Assembly (NCBI RefSeq): GCF_000812665.2
Contig: NZ_CP014327.1
Location: 1,641,501 to 1,705,500, forward strand
Direction of reading: 5' to 3'
Origin: Falsihalocynthiibacter arcticus
GTDB taxonomy: Bacteria > Pseudomonadota > Alphaproteobacteria > Rhodobacterales > Rhodobacteraceae
DNA: 64,000 nucleotides
Within the stretch, counting starts at the first letter, position 1. The number at the start of each line of letters is the position of its first letter. This document shows positions 37,986-47,354 of this stretch, piece after piece. A model generated the notes under the pieces. The model was given only the letters and a program-made list of their open reading frames with translations. It did no database searches and had not been told where the DNA came from. Made by a program: the position numbers and the translations under genes.

Positions 37986-38671
37986 GTGAAAATAGCCGCA
38001 GAATTAAAGGCCTTTTGCGCCCGAATAGAGCATGATTTTGCAGACCCCGCCCTATTGTTGCGGGCTGTGACGCATAGCTCGATGTCCTCAGTTACCCGTG
38101 ATGATAACCAGCGAGACGAGTTTCTTGGGGACCGGATCTTGGGTTTGGTGATCGCCGAGGCCCTGCTGCAAGCGGATAAAAACGCCAGCGAAGGCGTTCT
38201 TGCGCCGCGTTTCAATGCGCTCGTGCGCAAAGAAACCTGCGCCGATGTCGCGCGTGAAATTGGCCTTGGAACCGTTTTGAAGCTTGGCCGTTCGGAGATG
38301 ATTTCCGGTGGCCGTCGCAAAGAAGCCCTTCTTGCCGATGCCATGGAAGCCTTGATCGCGGCCGTCTATCAGGACGCCGGATTTGAGGTGGGCCGTGCGT
38401 TTGTTTTGCGTCACTGGGGTAAACGTATCACCACTGTTGAGGCTGACGCGCGCGATGCAAAAACTTCGCTCCAAGAGTGGGCACAGGCTCGCAAACAGCA
38501 CCCCCCAAATATGTCGAGATCGCGCGCTCAGGCCCCGATCACGCCCCGATTTTTACAATAGAAGTTCAGCTTCAAAGCGGCGACGCCTATCGCGCGACCG
38601 CTGGATCAAAACGGCAAGCTGAACAAGCCGCTGCCACCGCGCTGCTCATGCAGCTGGAAGGAAAGTCATGA
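37986..38671 (+). CDS. rnc: Ribonuclease III, broken by an apparent one-base deletion
   Basis: Cleaves double-stranded RNA in rRNA and mRNA processing. The nuclease domain includes [20 protein letters not shown] and [20 protein letters not shown]. As given, the frame leaves the family after QARKQ and stops at 38561. The next frame supplies the missing dsRNA-binding domain, [20 protein letters not shown] and [18 protein letters not shown]. Adding one C to the six-C run at 38501-38506 gives ARKQHPPKYVE and 228 residues, a normal length. The start is GTG. In [10 protein letters not shown] an Asp stands where most homologues have Leu. The stop overlaps era. Confidence 0.93.
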
Positions 38672-39578
38672 CCGAAAAACGCGCCGGATTTGTTGCCCTG
38701 ATTGGCGAACCAAACGCGGGAAAATCCACACTTCTTAACTTCATGGTTGGGGCCAAAATCTCAATCGTAACGCATAAGGTTCAAACGACCCGAACCCGTA
38801 TTCGCGGCGTAGCCATCGAAGGCGATAGCCAGATTGTCTTTATCGACACGCCGGGCGTATTTCGCCCCCGTCGCCGTCTGGACCGCGCAATGGTTGCTGC
38901 GGCTTGGGGGGCGCTGCCGATGCCGAGGTTGTGGTGCTGTTGATTGAGGCGAACCGTGGTTTGACCGAGGGCGTTGCCATGATGCTCGAAACCCTCTCTG
39001 AATTCGCAGAAGGCCGCCGCATTGCGCTTGCGATCAATAAAATTGACCGCGTTAAGGCCGAAACCCTCCTTGGTTTGGCCGCCGAAATGAACGAAAAATT
39101 CCCCTTCACCGAGACATTCATGATCTCAGCTGAAAAAGGTCACGGGGTTGGCGCGTTGCGCAAATGGCTCGCCGATGAAATGCCTGTTGGCCCGTGGCTT
39201 TACCCCGAAGACCAAATTGCCGATCTTCCGTTGCGGATGATCGTCGCCGAAATGACGCGCGAGAAACTGACTCTGCGGATGCATCAGGAATTGCCGTATC
39301 AGCTGACGGTTGAAACGGAAAAATGGGAAGACCGCAAAGACGGATCGGTGCGCATTGATCAACTGATTTACGTGATGCGCGACGGCCACAAAGGCATCGT
39401 TCTGGGCAATAAAGGCGAGTCGATTAAGGCAATTGGCACCGCCGCCCGCGAAGAGATGGAAGCCTTCCTTGATCGCAAAGTGCATCTGTTTCTTCAGATT
39501 AAAGTACGGCCAAATTGGCTTGAAGAATCAGAGCGTTACGATGAAATGGGCCTGTCCTTCAAAGATGGGAACGTATGA
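38668..39578 (+). CDS. era: GTPase Era, broken by an apparent one-base deletion
   Basis: An essential GTPase that binds the 3' end of 16S rRNA during 30S assembly. The first part has [20 protein letters not shown], the [13 protein letters not shown] switch and [10 protein letters not shown]; it runs off the family at [14 protein letters not shown]. The next frame continues [20 protein letters not shown], the NKID motif and the KH domain ([18 protein letters not shown]). Adding one G to the run at 38906-38911 gives [14 protein letters not shown] and about 303 residues. It overlaps rnc and DUF1491 by four bases each. Confidence 0.94.
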
Positions 39579-39907
39579 CACGCCTCACGGCAGATTTTTG
39601 GGTCGCGGCGTATCTGACGCGGCTTCGACTTAAGGATATTCCAGCGTTTGTGACCTCAAAAGGGGACATAACCGCTGGGGCCGTACTGGTGAAGCTCAAT
39701 ACCCTCGATGGTCAGGCTGAGGTTTTTCAGAAAAGTTTTGACCTGATGACAGGTGAACGGGCTTGGATTTCCCTCAGCAAGGGGGATGAGCCCGGCGTTG
39801 ATGAGGCGATCAAAAAACAATGTAGTTTTGATCCCGACCTTTGGGTGATCGAAGTCGAGGACCGCGCCGGTCGTCATTTGCTCGACGAACCGGGATTTGC
39901 GGACTAG
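39575..39907 (+). CDS. DUF1491 family protein
   Basis: A 110-residue protein starting [19 protein letters not shown], with AGAVLVKLNTLDGQAEVF and a late DPDLWVIEVEDRAGRHLLDE. This matches the DUF1491 family, which is nearly limited to alphaproteobacteria and commonly lies between era and recO. Its function is not known. It overlaps era by four bases, so translation is coupled. Confidence 0.9.
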   Translation: MTRLTADFWVAAYLTRLRLKDIPAFVTSKGDITAGAVLVKLNTLDGQAEVFQKSFDLMTGERAWISLSKGDEPGVDEAIKKQCSFDPDLWVIEVEDRAGRHLLDEPGFAD

Positions 39908-39916
39908 TTTAAGCGC

Positions 39917-40636
39917 ATGGAATGGCGTGACCAAGGCACAGTATTGACGGTTCGTCGGCACGGAGAAACCTCCGCGATTATCGACGTGCTTACGCCGGAG
40001 CGTGGGCGCTATACAGGCGTTGTGCGTGGCGGGACGAGCCGCAAGCTTGCACCCATTCTCCAGCCGGGAGCCGAGCTATCTCTGACGTGGCGCGCGCGAT
40101 TGGAGCAGCATATGGGGGCGTTTACAGTTGAGCCCATTCGCACGCGCGCAGCCCTTGTGATGGACGACCGATTGGCCCTAGCAGGGCTCAACGCGATCAC
40201 CGCGCTCTTGGCTTTCTGTCTCCCTGAACGAGAGCCGCATAAGCCAATATATTCGGCGTCTATATCCCTCTTGGATTTACTGTCCATGACAGACGCGTGG
40301 CCGCTTGCCTACCTCAGATGGGAGGCGGACTTACTCGAGGAAATGGGGTTTGGTATGGACTTGCGCCGCTGTGCTGTGACGGGCAGTCGTGACGATCTGA
40401 TCTATGTTTCGCCTAAATCTGCGCGGGCGGTCAGTCGTGCAGGGGCTGGGGAATGGGCCAGCCGTTTATTGCCATTGCCGCAATGTCTTTTGGGGCAAAG
40501 CTCGGTGACGGATGAGGAAATTATGCAAGGTCTAGAAACGACGGGATATTTTCTAAAGAACCGTTTGGCGGTGGCTCTCGGTGATAGAGATTTGCCCGCT
40601 GCGCGCCAAAGACTGATCGATCTTTTGAAGCGCTAG
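39917..40636 (+). CDS. recO: DNA repair protein RecO
   Basis: A recombination mediator that loads RecA with RecR and anneals single strands. The 239-residue protein starts [20 protein letters not shown] and has the OB-fold region ([19 protein letters not shown]) and helical C-terminal part ([18 protein letters not shown]). The complete four-cysteine zinc motif is not present, as in several alphaproteobacterial RecO. It ends by overlapping the stop of a convergent lipoprotein gene. Confidence 0.95.
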   Translation: MEWRDQGTVLTVRRHGETSAIIDVLTPERGRYTGVVRGGTSRKLAPILQPGAELSLTWRARLEQHMGAFTVEPIRTRAALVMDDRLALAGLNAITALLAFCLPEREPHKPIYSASISLLDLLSMTDAWPLAYLRWEADLLEEMGFGMDLRRCAVTGSRDDLIYVSPKSARAVSRAGAGEWASRLLPLPQCLLGQSSVTDEEIMQGLETTGYFLKNRLAVALGDRDLPAARQRLIDLLKR

Positions 40637-41019
40637 TCGGCCCTAAAAACCATTTCGCCGCCCACTTCATTGGTGAGGATAAGTGTGTCGTCCGCGACCT
40701 CGGCGATCGTCATTGCCGCAAGTGCTGTGAAGTACGCGCTTTCTTGGTCCATATCGGCACAGGCCATTTTAGTGCTTCCGAAGTCTTCGAGCGCAAACCA
40801 CGGATAGGGCGCTGTTTGCGCGCCAAAGTAGGCGTTGCAGGGGGCTTCCCCCGCAATTTCCCCTTCTTCAGGAAAAGTCAGATTCGCCGAGGCTGTAAAT
40901 GCGACGCCATTTAGGCTTTCTAAAACCCATGTGACGCCAGTGGCGCTGTAGCCGCTGATCGTTTCATCCCCTTGGCAGGAGGATAGGCCTAATAACATTA
41001 CAAAAGCGGCACGTATCAT
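40633..41019 (-). CDS. META-domain (HslJ-like) lipoprotein
   Basis: A 128-residue predicted lipoprotein. The signal peptide ends at lipobox LSSC (Cys15). The body reads [33 protein letters not shown] and [19 protein letters not shown], the pattern of the META/HslJ family, outer-membrane-associated proteins sometimes linked to heat or antibiotic stress. The precise role is unknown. It follows the TetR gene by 21 bases on the same strand and may be its partner. Confidence 0.82.
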   Translation of the reverse strand: MIRAAFVMLLGLSSCQGDETISGYSATGVTWVLESLNGVAFTASANLTFPEEGEIAGEAPCNAYFGAQTAPYPWFALEDFGSTKMACADMDQESAYFTALAAMTIAEVADDTLILTNEVGGEMVFRAD

Positions 41020-41040
41020 CGTCCAAGATTGCCACCAAAT

Positions 41041-41598
41041 TTAGCTTTCGGCAAGGGCGACAATTGCGGCAAGCAGGCTGGTCAGGGCGGAGCGATCTTG
41101 ATCGAAATTTCCAGTCGAGAGGGCCTTTAGGCCGATCATGGTCGCATAAATGGCGCGTGGAAAATCAGGATTGGTCAGGTCGAGGTCCGCAAGAATTTCG
41201 GCAAGATCGTTGATCCGACTTTGATCGACGCGCGCGAGTGTCTCTTGGGCCATCTGGTCCTCACGGGCCCAGGCGCGCATTGCGAGTTCTGCGTTTGCAA
41301 AGAGCGCATTAGGAGCGCTCGCCGATTCCTGAGTATTCGCCAGTGCGAGAAGGCGCTCGGCAGGTGTGCTTGAGTTCTCAGGCTCGGGGTGCTGCGTTGT
41401 ACTGCGCTCCCAATATTGAAGAAGTGCAGTTTTAAAATCCGCGACATCTTTGAAATGCCAATAGAAAGACCCCTTTGTCGCCCCAATATCGCGCGCAAGG
41501 CGTTCTGCACGTAGGGCCTGTGGGCCGCTGGTTGTCAGCGAATAGAGGCCCAGAACGAGCCAATCTTCGGAGGTAAGGCGTTTGGATGTTTGAGCCAT
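41041..41598 (-). CDS. TetR/AcrR family transcriptional regulator
   Basis: A 185-residue repressor-like protein. The helix-turn-helix is at about residues 31-50 (AERLARDIGATKGSFYWHFK). The C-terminal ligand domain is helical and not diagnostic. I start at MAQTSKRLTSEDWLV; ten more codons upstream would cover the likely operator. Two inverted repeats lie just ahead of it, so it probably regulates itself. No divergent target gene is present, and the next gene in the same direction is the META lipoprotein. Confidence 0.88.
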   Translation of the reverse strand: MAQTSKRLTSEDWLVLGLYSLTTSGPQALRAERLARDIGATKGSFYWHFKDVADFKTALLQYWERSTTQHPEPENSSTPAERLLALANTQESASAPNALFANAELAMRAWAREDQMAQETLARVDQSRINDLAEILADLDLTNPDFPRAIYATMIGLKALSTGNFDQDRSALTSLLAAIVALAES

Positions 41599-41610
41599 AA
41601 GTGAGCGTAC

Positions 41611-41625
41611 GTTGTCGTATACAAC
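41611..41625. promoter_or_regulatory. Candidate TetR operator 1
   Basis: A perfect inverted repeat GTTGT-CGTAT-ACAAC, 13 bases upstream of the TetR start. Position and symmetry fit an autoregulatory operator. The binding protein is inferred from position only. Confidence 0.5.
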
Positions 41626-41645
41626 CACGCAACGATAATCAGTTA

Positions 41646-41661
41646 CATACGTTTGCGTATG
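41646..41661. promoter_or_regulatory. Candidate TetR operator 2
   Basis: A perfect inverted repeat CATACG-TTTG-CGTATG, 20 bases beyond operator 1. It shares the CGTAT core with the first site. It is placed to control a rightward promoter. Confidence 0.45.
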
Positions 41662-41678
41662 GAGGGGCTGGATGGGAA

Positions 41679-41717
41679 CCGTCGGGCACTCTTATGGAAA
41701 TGCCCGACGGGTTTTTT
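41679..41717 (+). terminator. Strong rightward Rho-independent terminator with no gene before it
   Basis: CCGTCGGGCA (41679-41688) pairs perfectly with TGCCCGACGG (41701-41710), followed by GTTTTTT. The polarity is rightward, yet no rightward gene precedes it; the genes on both sides read leftward. It would end a short transcript starting at the TetR operator region. Confidence 0.75.
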
Positions 41718-41719
41718 GC

Positions 41720-42904
41720 TTAGATACCTACGTCGATGATTGCTTTCGCAAGGATCGAAACGGATTCTTCGTTCAGGCCAGCGATGTTCATACGGCTGTC
41801 ACTGACCATGTAAATGCCGTGTTGATCACGCAGTTTGGCGACCATTTCAGGCGAGGTTCCAAGGCGTGAAAACATGCCGCGATGTTGAGCAAGGAAACCG
41901 AAGCGGTCAGAATTGGCAAGTGTTTGCAATTCTAGTGCCAATTGTTTGCGCAGGGACAACATATTCAAACGAACTTCTTCAAGTTCCGCCTGCCAATCTG
42001 CACGCAATTCCGGATCAGTCAGAATCATCGTCACCAAACGTGCGCCGTGGTCGGGGGGGAAGCTAAAGTTTTGGCGATTTAGGAAGGCCAAGTTGCCCTG
42101 TGTGACGGCCGTGTTTTTTGGGTCCTCACTAATGGCCATGAGGATGCCAGTGCGCTCACGGTAGACGCCGAAGTTTTTGGAACAACTTGCGGCAATCAGG
42201 CATTCTGGCATTTCAGAGGCCACCATCCGCACGCCAGCAGCATCGTCTTCGAGACCGTCGCCAAAGCCCTGATAGGCGATGTCGATCATCGGCGTTGCGC
42301 CTGTCTCCTGAAGGATGGAAATCACCTCAGCCCATTCAGGGAGGGTCAAATTTGCGCCAGTTGGGTTGTGACAGCAGCCATGCAACAACACGACATCACC
42401 GGGTTTTGCGTCGGCCAAATCTTCGGCCATCCCTGCAAAATCAACACCACCAGTTTCGGCATCAAAGTAGCGATATTCCCGCATGGAAAGCCCGACGTAT
42501 TTGACAATAGAGGGATGGTTTGGCCATGTTGGATTGGAAAGCCAAATTATCGCGTCAGGGCTCATCATTTTGATGAGTTCCATAGCTTGGCGAATAGCGC
42601 CCGTCCCACCTGGCGTAGCAACCGCTGCGATACGATCCCGCGCAACCGACGTGCCAAGGACGAGGTCAATCATTGCATCGTGAAACGCAGGGTCCCCCGC
42701 GAGGCCCGTGTAAGACTTCGTGGTTTCGCGCTCCCAGAGTTGCTTTTCAGCGATTTTTACGGCGCGCATAACGGGCGTGTTACCGCTCGCGTCTTTATAG
42801 ACGCCGACGCCGAGATCGATTTTGGTGTCGCGCGGATCGGCGCGATACATTCCGACCAGTTCAAGGATTTTGTCTGCGGGTTGTGCGGTTAAGTTGGTGA
42901 GCAT
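41720..42904 (-). CDS. tyrB: Aspartate/aromatic aminotransferase
   Basis: A 394-residue class I aminotransferase of subgroup I-alpha. It opens MLTNLTAQPADKILELVGMY, has VGVYKDASGNTPV and LLHGCCHNPTGANLTLPEW, and the PLP lysine in SCSKNFGVYRERTG. It interconverts aspartate or aromatic amino acids with their 2-oxo acids; aspartate versus aromatic preference cannot be decided by reading, so the symbol follows common usage in this group. The ATG lies one base after the sseA stop, so the two genes are coupled. Confidence 0.92.
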   Translation of the reverse strand: MLTNLTAQPADKILELVGMYRADPRDTKIDLGVGVYKDASGNTPVMRAVKIAEKQLWERETTKSYTGLAGDPAFHDAMIDLVLGTSVARDRIAAVATPGGTGAIRQAMELIKMMSPDAIIWLSNPTWPNHPSIVKYVGLSMREYRYFDAETGGVDFAGMAEDLADAKPGDVVLLHGCCHNPTGANLTLPEWAEVISILQETGATPMIDIAYQGFGDGLEDDAAGVRMVASEMPECLIAASCSKNFGVYRERTGILMAISEDPKNTAVTQGNLAFLNRQNFSFPPDHGARLVTMILTDPELRADWQAELEEVRLNMLSLRKQLALELQTLANSDRFGFLAQHRGMFSRLGTSPEMVAKLRDQHGIYMVSDSRMNIAGLNEESVSILAKAIIDVGI

Positions 42905-42905
42905 T

Positions 42906-43760
42906 CTAGGCCCCTGTTTCAGCTTTGAGATAATCGAACATGCCCCATTCGGCCCAAGAACCGTCATAAAGCGCGTGGTTTCGGTGCCCGATCACTTCGA
43001 GCGCTAGAGATAGAATCGCGGCAGTCACACCAGACCCACAGGTCGTAATCGCGGGGCGCGAAAGGTCCACGCCCGCCGCTTGGAAGACGGCTTTGATCGC
43101 AGTAGGGTCCTTCATTGTGCCATCGGGTTTTAACAGGGTGGCATAATGCACGTTGCTTGAATTCGGGATATGTCCTGCGCGCAGGCCTTTGCGTGGCTCG
43201 GGTGAATCGCCGCGAAAACGGGCGGGACTGCGGGCGTCAATGATCTCGTGGTCCTCAAGTTTGGAGGCCGAAGCAACCTGCGTTACATCGCGCACAAGGT
43301 GGTTTTGTCGGGAGGTTGTCATATGGCGGTCGCGAACAATTGGCGCGCTGTCGTCCACGGGGTGGCCTTGGGAAATCCACTTTGCCAAACCGCCATCCAG
43401 TACGGCGATATCGGTTTTTCCCATCAAGCGGAACAACCACCATATGCGGGCCGCCGAAAACAAGCCTGCTCCGTCGTAAACCACAACTTGATGCCCGTCA
43501 CCCACGCCCATCGCGCGCATGCGGCTCATGAATTTCTCGACGGGTGGCGCCATATGGGGCAGGGCGCTGCGCTGGTCCGAAATCTCTTCGATGTCGAAAA
43601 ACCGCGCACCCGGAATATGGGCTTTGTCGTACTCGGCTTTGGGATCGCGCGCCATATCGGGCAGGTACCATGAGGCATCCAGAATGCGCAGGTCAGGGTC
43701 GTTCAAATGCTGGGCGAGCCAGTCCGTAGACACGAGCGTTTTGGGATCATTATATGGCAT
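42906..43760 (-). CDS. sseA: 3-mercaptopyruvate sulfurtransferase
   Basis: A two-rhodanese-domain protein of 284 residues. The first domain begins STDWLAQHLNDPDLRILDAS; the second has the catalytic loop TTCGSGVTAAILSLALEV, and CGSGVT is the mercaptopyruvate type rather than the thiosulfate type. It transfers sulfur from 3-mercaptopyruvate to thiol acceptors or cyanide. Pairing with an aspartate aminotransferase fits, since such enzymes transaminate cysteine to mercaptopyruvate (inference). Confidence 0.93.
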   Translation of the reverse strand: MPYNDPKTLVSTDWLAQHLNDPDLRILDASWYLPDMARDPKAEYDKAHIPGARFFDIEEISDQRSALPHMAPPVEKFMSRMRAMGVGDGHQVVVYDGAGLFSAARIWWLFRLMGKTDIAVLDGGLAKWISQGHPVDDSAPIVRDRHMTTSRQNHLVRDVTQVASASKLEDHEIIDARSPARFRGDSPEPRKGLRAGHIPNSSNVHYATLLKPDGTMKDPTAIKAVFQAAGVDLSRPAITTCGSGVTAAILSLALEVIGHRNHALYDGSWAEWGMFDYLKAETGA

Positions 43761-43807
43761 TAGTACCCCTTAATCTTCTACTCTACATGCTGCGTGATCG
43801 GGCCATG

Positions 43808-44290
43808 TTAGCCGCGGTCGCGCAATATGCGTTGTTGTTGGCGGCCCCAGTCGCGTTTAGCGTCAGAGGCACGTTTGTCGTGGTTTTGCTTGCCTTTACC
43901 GACGCCGATTTTGATCTTCACATGGCCTTTATGGTTGAAATACATCACCAGTGGAATAAGCGTCATTCCCTTGCGGGATGTGGCCTGCCAGAGGCGCACC
44001 AACTCTTTCTTCTTAACCATTAGTTTGCGGCGACGTTTCTCGTCGTGTCCCCACGTAACCGCGGGTTTGTAAGGCGCGATATAACTGTTTACGAGCCAGA
44101 GTTCATCTTGCTCAACGGCGGCATAGCTTTCGGCGATGTTACTTTGGCCAATGCGCAGTGATTTGACTTCAGAGCCTTGCAAAATAATGCCGCACTCAAT
44201 GTCGTCCTCAATCGCGTAATCATACCGCGCGCGGCGGTTTTCAGCGATGATTTTGTAGTTTCTGTCTTCTGCGGTTTCTTTTTTAGCCAT
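43808..44290 (-). CDS. smpB: SsrA-binding protein SmpB
   Basis: Binds tmRNA and brings it to stalled ribosomes. The 160-residue protein has [60 protein letters not shown] and the basic tail with [11 protein letters not shown]. All conserved segments are intact. The ssrA gene itself is not in the window. sseA follows by 47 bases. Confidence 0.97.
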   Translation of the reverse strand: MAKKETAEDRNYKIIAENRRARYDYAIEDDIECGIILQGSEVKSLRIGQSNIAESYAAVEQDELWLVNSYIAPYKPAVTWGHDEKRRRKLMVKKKELVRLWQATSRKGMTLIPLVMYFNHKGHVKIKIGVGKGKQNHDKRASDAKRDWGRQQQRILRDRG

Positions 44291-44342
44291 AGGAATGATC
44301 TAATGTGCGTGATCTAGGATGTCTAGATGCGCAAGGAAATGT

Positions 44343-44369
44343 CCCGCCGAAAGAAATCCATCGGCGGGA
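44343..44369 (-). terminator. Probable terminator after dapA
   Basis: On the minus strand CCCGCCGA pairs with TCGGCGGG just after the dapA stop; a weak T-rich stretch (ACATTTCC) follows. It separates dapA from smpB. Confidence 0.55.
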
Positions 44370-44376
44370 GAGGGGT

Positions 44377-45249
44377 TTAGGCCAAAATACCGGCGAATTG
44401 CATTGCGGCTTTGATTTGCCGCTTTGTGTCGTCCAACAGGCCCGTCAGTGGGGAACGCACGTCTTCGGTGCATTTGCCCAAAAGTGACAGCGCATATTTT
44501 GCGCCCACGAGGCCCGGCTCAACAAACAGCGCGGTGTGAAGCGGCATGAGGCGGTCTTGATATGTTAGCGCCGTGGCAAAATCGCCTTCCGCCAAGGCCG
44601 CTTGGAATTCCGCACAAAGGCGTGGTGCGACATTGCCCGTCACCGAAATACAGCCAACGGCCCCATGCGCATAATACCCCAGCGCCATAGCGTCTTCGCC
44701 TGAGAGTTGAACAAAATCAGCGCCACAGGTGCCGCGATTCTCGGAAATCCGCGAGACGTCACCTGTACTGTCTTTAACGCCGATGATCATGGGCAGTTTG
44801 CTGAGTTCGCCCATGGTCTCCGCAGACATATCCACAACCGAACGGCCAGGGATGTTATAGATAATGATCGGCAAATCTTCTTGGGCCGCAGCCGTAAAAT
44901 GGGCGATCAATCCGCGCTGTGTGGGTTTGTTGTAATAAGGGGTCACAACAAGGGCCGCGTCGGCGCCAACTTTTTTGGCGAATTGCACAAAGCGGCTCAT
45001 TTCGGTGGTATTGTTGGAGCCAGCTCCCGCGATCACAGGAATTCTCCCCGCGCTCGCTTTTACAACGACCTCAATAACTGTTTCGTGCTCTTCATGGCTT
45101 AACGTGGGGCTTTCGCCCGTCGTGCCAACAGGAACAAGGCCCGTAGAGCCTTCCTCAATGTGCCACTCAACCAAATGTTTGAGCGCGTCGATATCCAGTT
45201 GGCCACCCTTAAGCGGCGTCACCAGAGCGGGAAGGGAACCCTTGAACAT
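44377..45249 (-). CDS. dapA: 4-hydroxy-tetrahydrodipicolinate synthase
   Basis: Condenses pyruvate with aspartate semialdehyde in lysine and diaminopimelate synthesis. The 290-residue protein starts [20 protein letters not shown] and has [18 protein letters not shown], the YNIPGRS tyrosine and the Schiff-base lysine in [12 protein letters not shown]. The start at 45249 matches the family; the frame is open 28 codons more. lysA, the last enzyme of the pathway, lies at 62.0-63.2 kb. Confidence 0.97.
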   Translation of the reverse strand: MFKGSLPALVTPLKGGQLDIDALKHLVEWHIEEGSTGLVPVGTTGESPTLSHEEHETVIEVVVKASAGRIPVIAGAGSNNTTEMSRFVQFAKKVGADAALVVTPYYNKPTQRGLIAHFTAAAQEDLPIIIYNIPGRSVVDMSAETMGELSKLPMIIGVKDSTGDVSRISENRGTCGADFVQLSGEDAMALGYYAHGAVGCISVTGNVAPRLCAEFQAALAEGDFATALTYQDRLMPLHTALFVEPGLVGAKYALSLLGKCTEDVRSPLTGLLDDTKRQIKAAMQFAGILA

Positions 45250-45407
45250 GACACGTCTCCTTTTTGATTGAGGGCGCGAGTCGCCCTGATGATCGTGTGT
45301 AATCGCGGCGGAACCTAGCCGCCTCACGGGCAATTGCCAAGTTGTGTGTTGCTGATGGATGCGAATCCGTTAAACTTTATCAAAATAGATCCAAAAAGGA
45401 CGATATC

Positions 45408-47354
45408 GTGCGGCAAATCCATCGAGTATTTTTTTCTACCCTTCTCACATTAGTTGTAACGTCTCAATCTGTTGCGGCGCAGGCCGACACGGCATTGGCG
45501 CAGGCCATGGATTTGGTGCGTGTACAGGATTGGCCAGCGGCCGAATCTGCGGCAAAGCCTGCGGGGGCCACAGCGCAAACAATTGTTGAATGGCACTACC
45601 TCAGGGCTGGCAAAGGGACGTTGGACGAATACGAAGCCTTTTTGCGGGATCACGCGGATTGGCCCGGAATGCCGTACCTAAGCGAACGCGGCGAAAAAAC
45701 GCTGTACACCGACACGTCGCCGCAACGGGTTCTGGCGTATTTTGGGGGTGATCGTCCGCAAACGGGCACGGGGGCTCTCGCCTATGCTGCGGCCTTGTCC
45801 AAAACGGGGGAAACCTCACGCGCCTCTGCAACGATAACCGATGCATGGCGCACAATGCCGCTCACTTCGGCCGAGCAACTCTCGTTTTTAGCAACCTATA
45901 GCGACCTGCTGAAACCTTATCATCAAGAGCGCATGGATATGCTTTTGTGGCAGGGGGCATCAAACGAAGCCCAAGCGCTTATGCCCTATGTGAGTGACGG
46001 CTGGCAGAAACTGGCAGCTGCTCGGATTGGGTTACGTCAGCAAGTTGACGGGGTGGACGGAATGATTTCTGCCATTCCCGTTGGTTTGGCCAGCGATCCG
46101 GGTTTGGCCTATGAGCGCTTTGTTTGGCGCGCCCGCAAAGACCGCTATGACGATGCCCTCGTGCTTTTGAATGAACGCTCTAATTCGGCAGCATCACTGG
46201 GACGGCCCGAAGAATGGGCGCGTCGTCGTGCCCTGATTGCACGGTACGAAATGCGCGCGGGTCGTTATGAGAGTGCCTATACAGCCGCGTCCCGACATCA
46301 CCTATCACAGGGCGATTATTTTGCCGATTTGGAGTGGCTTTCTGGCTATATCGCGCTGCGATTCCTTAACCGACCTTCCGATGCGCTAAAGCATTTCAAA
46401 GCGTTCCAAGCCGGAGTGGATTCCCCGATTAGCCTTGGACGAGCTGGTTATTGGGAGGGGCGCGCCTATGAAGCTATGGGCGACGCGACTCGTGCGCAGG
46501 CGGCTTATGTCTTTGGTGGTGGCTTCCAGACCAGTTTTTACGGCCAACTTGCCGCCCAAGAAGCGGGGATGGCAATGGACCCAGCGCTTTTGGGTCAGGA
46601 AAAATTCCCCGATTGGAAAACCACAAGCTTTGCCAACTCCAGCGTGTTTAAGGCAGGGCAACTTCTCGATGACGCAGGTGAAAGTCGCATTTCGGCACGG
46701 TTTATCTCGCATCTTGCCGAAAGCCTTAATCGCAGCGAACGCGGCGCGCTTGCGGCATGGGCCATCGAAAACGAAAATCCGTACACTGCGCTTCATGTGG
46801 CTAAGCGCGCCGCACAATTTGGCGATACCTTGCACGCGTCCATGTACCCAATGCATCCCGTTGCCACAAAATCACCCCTCGTGGTTTCACCAGAATTGGC
46901 GCTCGCCATTTCCCGTCGCGAAAGTGAATTCAATTCACGGGTGGTGTCTGGCGCAGGGGCGCAGGGCCTGATGCAGGTCATGCCCGGAACGGCGGAACTT
47001 GTGAGCAAGAAGATCGGGATCGAGTATGAACCGTCAAAAGTTTTGAGTGATTGGGATTATAACGCAACGCTGGGAACCAACTATTTGGCGGGGCTCATTG
47101 AGGAGTTTGGCGACAACGTGATCCTTGTTTCTGCGGGGTACAACGCAGGGCCTGGACGCCCGCGTCGCTGGCTTTCTGAACGGGGTGATCCGCGGGCTAA
47201 CAGTGCGCAAGTTGTCGATTGGATCGAACATATCCAATATGACGAGACACGGAATTACACCATGCGTGTGTCTGAGGCTCTGTTGCCCTATCGGGCGCAA
47301 TTGGCGGGAAAACCCCAAAACATACGGCTTATTGAGGATTTAACCCAGCGTTAG
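45408..47354 (+). CDS. slt: Soluble lytic murein transglycosylase (Slt70 type)
   Basis: A 648-residue periplasmic muramidase. The signal peptide is RQIHRVFFSTLLTLVVTSQS followed by VAAQA. A long helical superhelix follows and the catalytic domain begins near residue 490: LAISRRESEFNSRVVSGAGA with the catalytic Glu, GLMQVMPGTA, and AGYNAGPGRPRRWL. I choose the GTG at 45408 because AAGGA precedes it and the signal peptide then starts properly; 22 further codons upstream are open. Its 3' end overlaps the convergent EamA gene by 26 bases. Confidence 0.94.
   Translation: MRQIHRVFFSTLLTLVVTSQSVAAQADTALAQAMDLVRVQDWPAAESAAKPAGATAQTIVEWHYLRAGKGTLDEYEAFLRDHADWPGMPYLSERGEKTLYTDTSPQRVLAYFGGDRPQTGTGALAYAAALSKTGETSRASATITDAWRTMPLTSAEQLSFLATYSDLLKPYHQERMDMLLWQGASNEAQALMPYVSDGWQKLAAARIGLRQQVDGVDGMISAIPVGLASDPGLAYERFVWRARKDRYDDALVLLNERSNSAASLGRPEEWARRRALIARYEMRAGRYESAYTAASRHHLSQGDYFADLEWLSGYIALRFLNRPSDALKHFKAFQAGVDSPISLGRAGYWEGRAYEAMGDATRAQAAYVFGGGFQTSFYGQLAAQEAGMAMDPALLGQEKFPDWKTTSFANSSVFKAGQLLDDAGESRISARFISHLAESLNRSERGALAAWAIENENPYTALHVAKRAAQFGDTLHASMYPMHPVATKSPLVVSPELALAISRRESEFNSRVVSGAGAQGLMQVMPGTAELVSKKIGIEYEPSKVLSDWDYNATLGTNYLAGLIEEFGDNVILVSAGYNAGPGRPRRWLSERGDPRANSAQVVDWIEHIQYDETRNYTMRVSEALLPYRAQLAGKPQNIRLIEDLTQR

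Noticed and set aside
41659-41739. 26-codon rightward frame from the ATG in operator 2 through the terminator
   Set aside because: No ribosome site, it overlaps the operator and the terminator stem, and its sequence shows no protein-like pattern.
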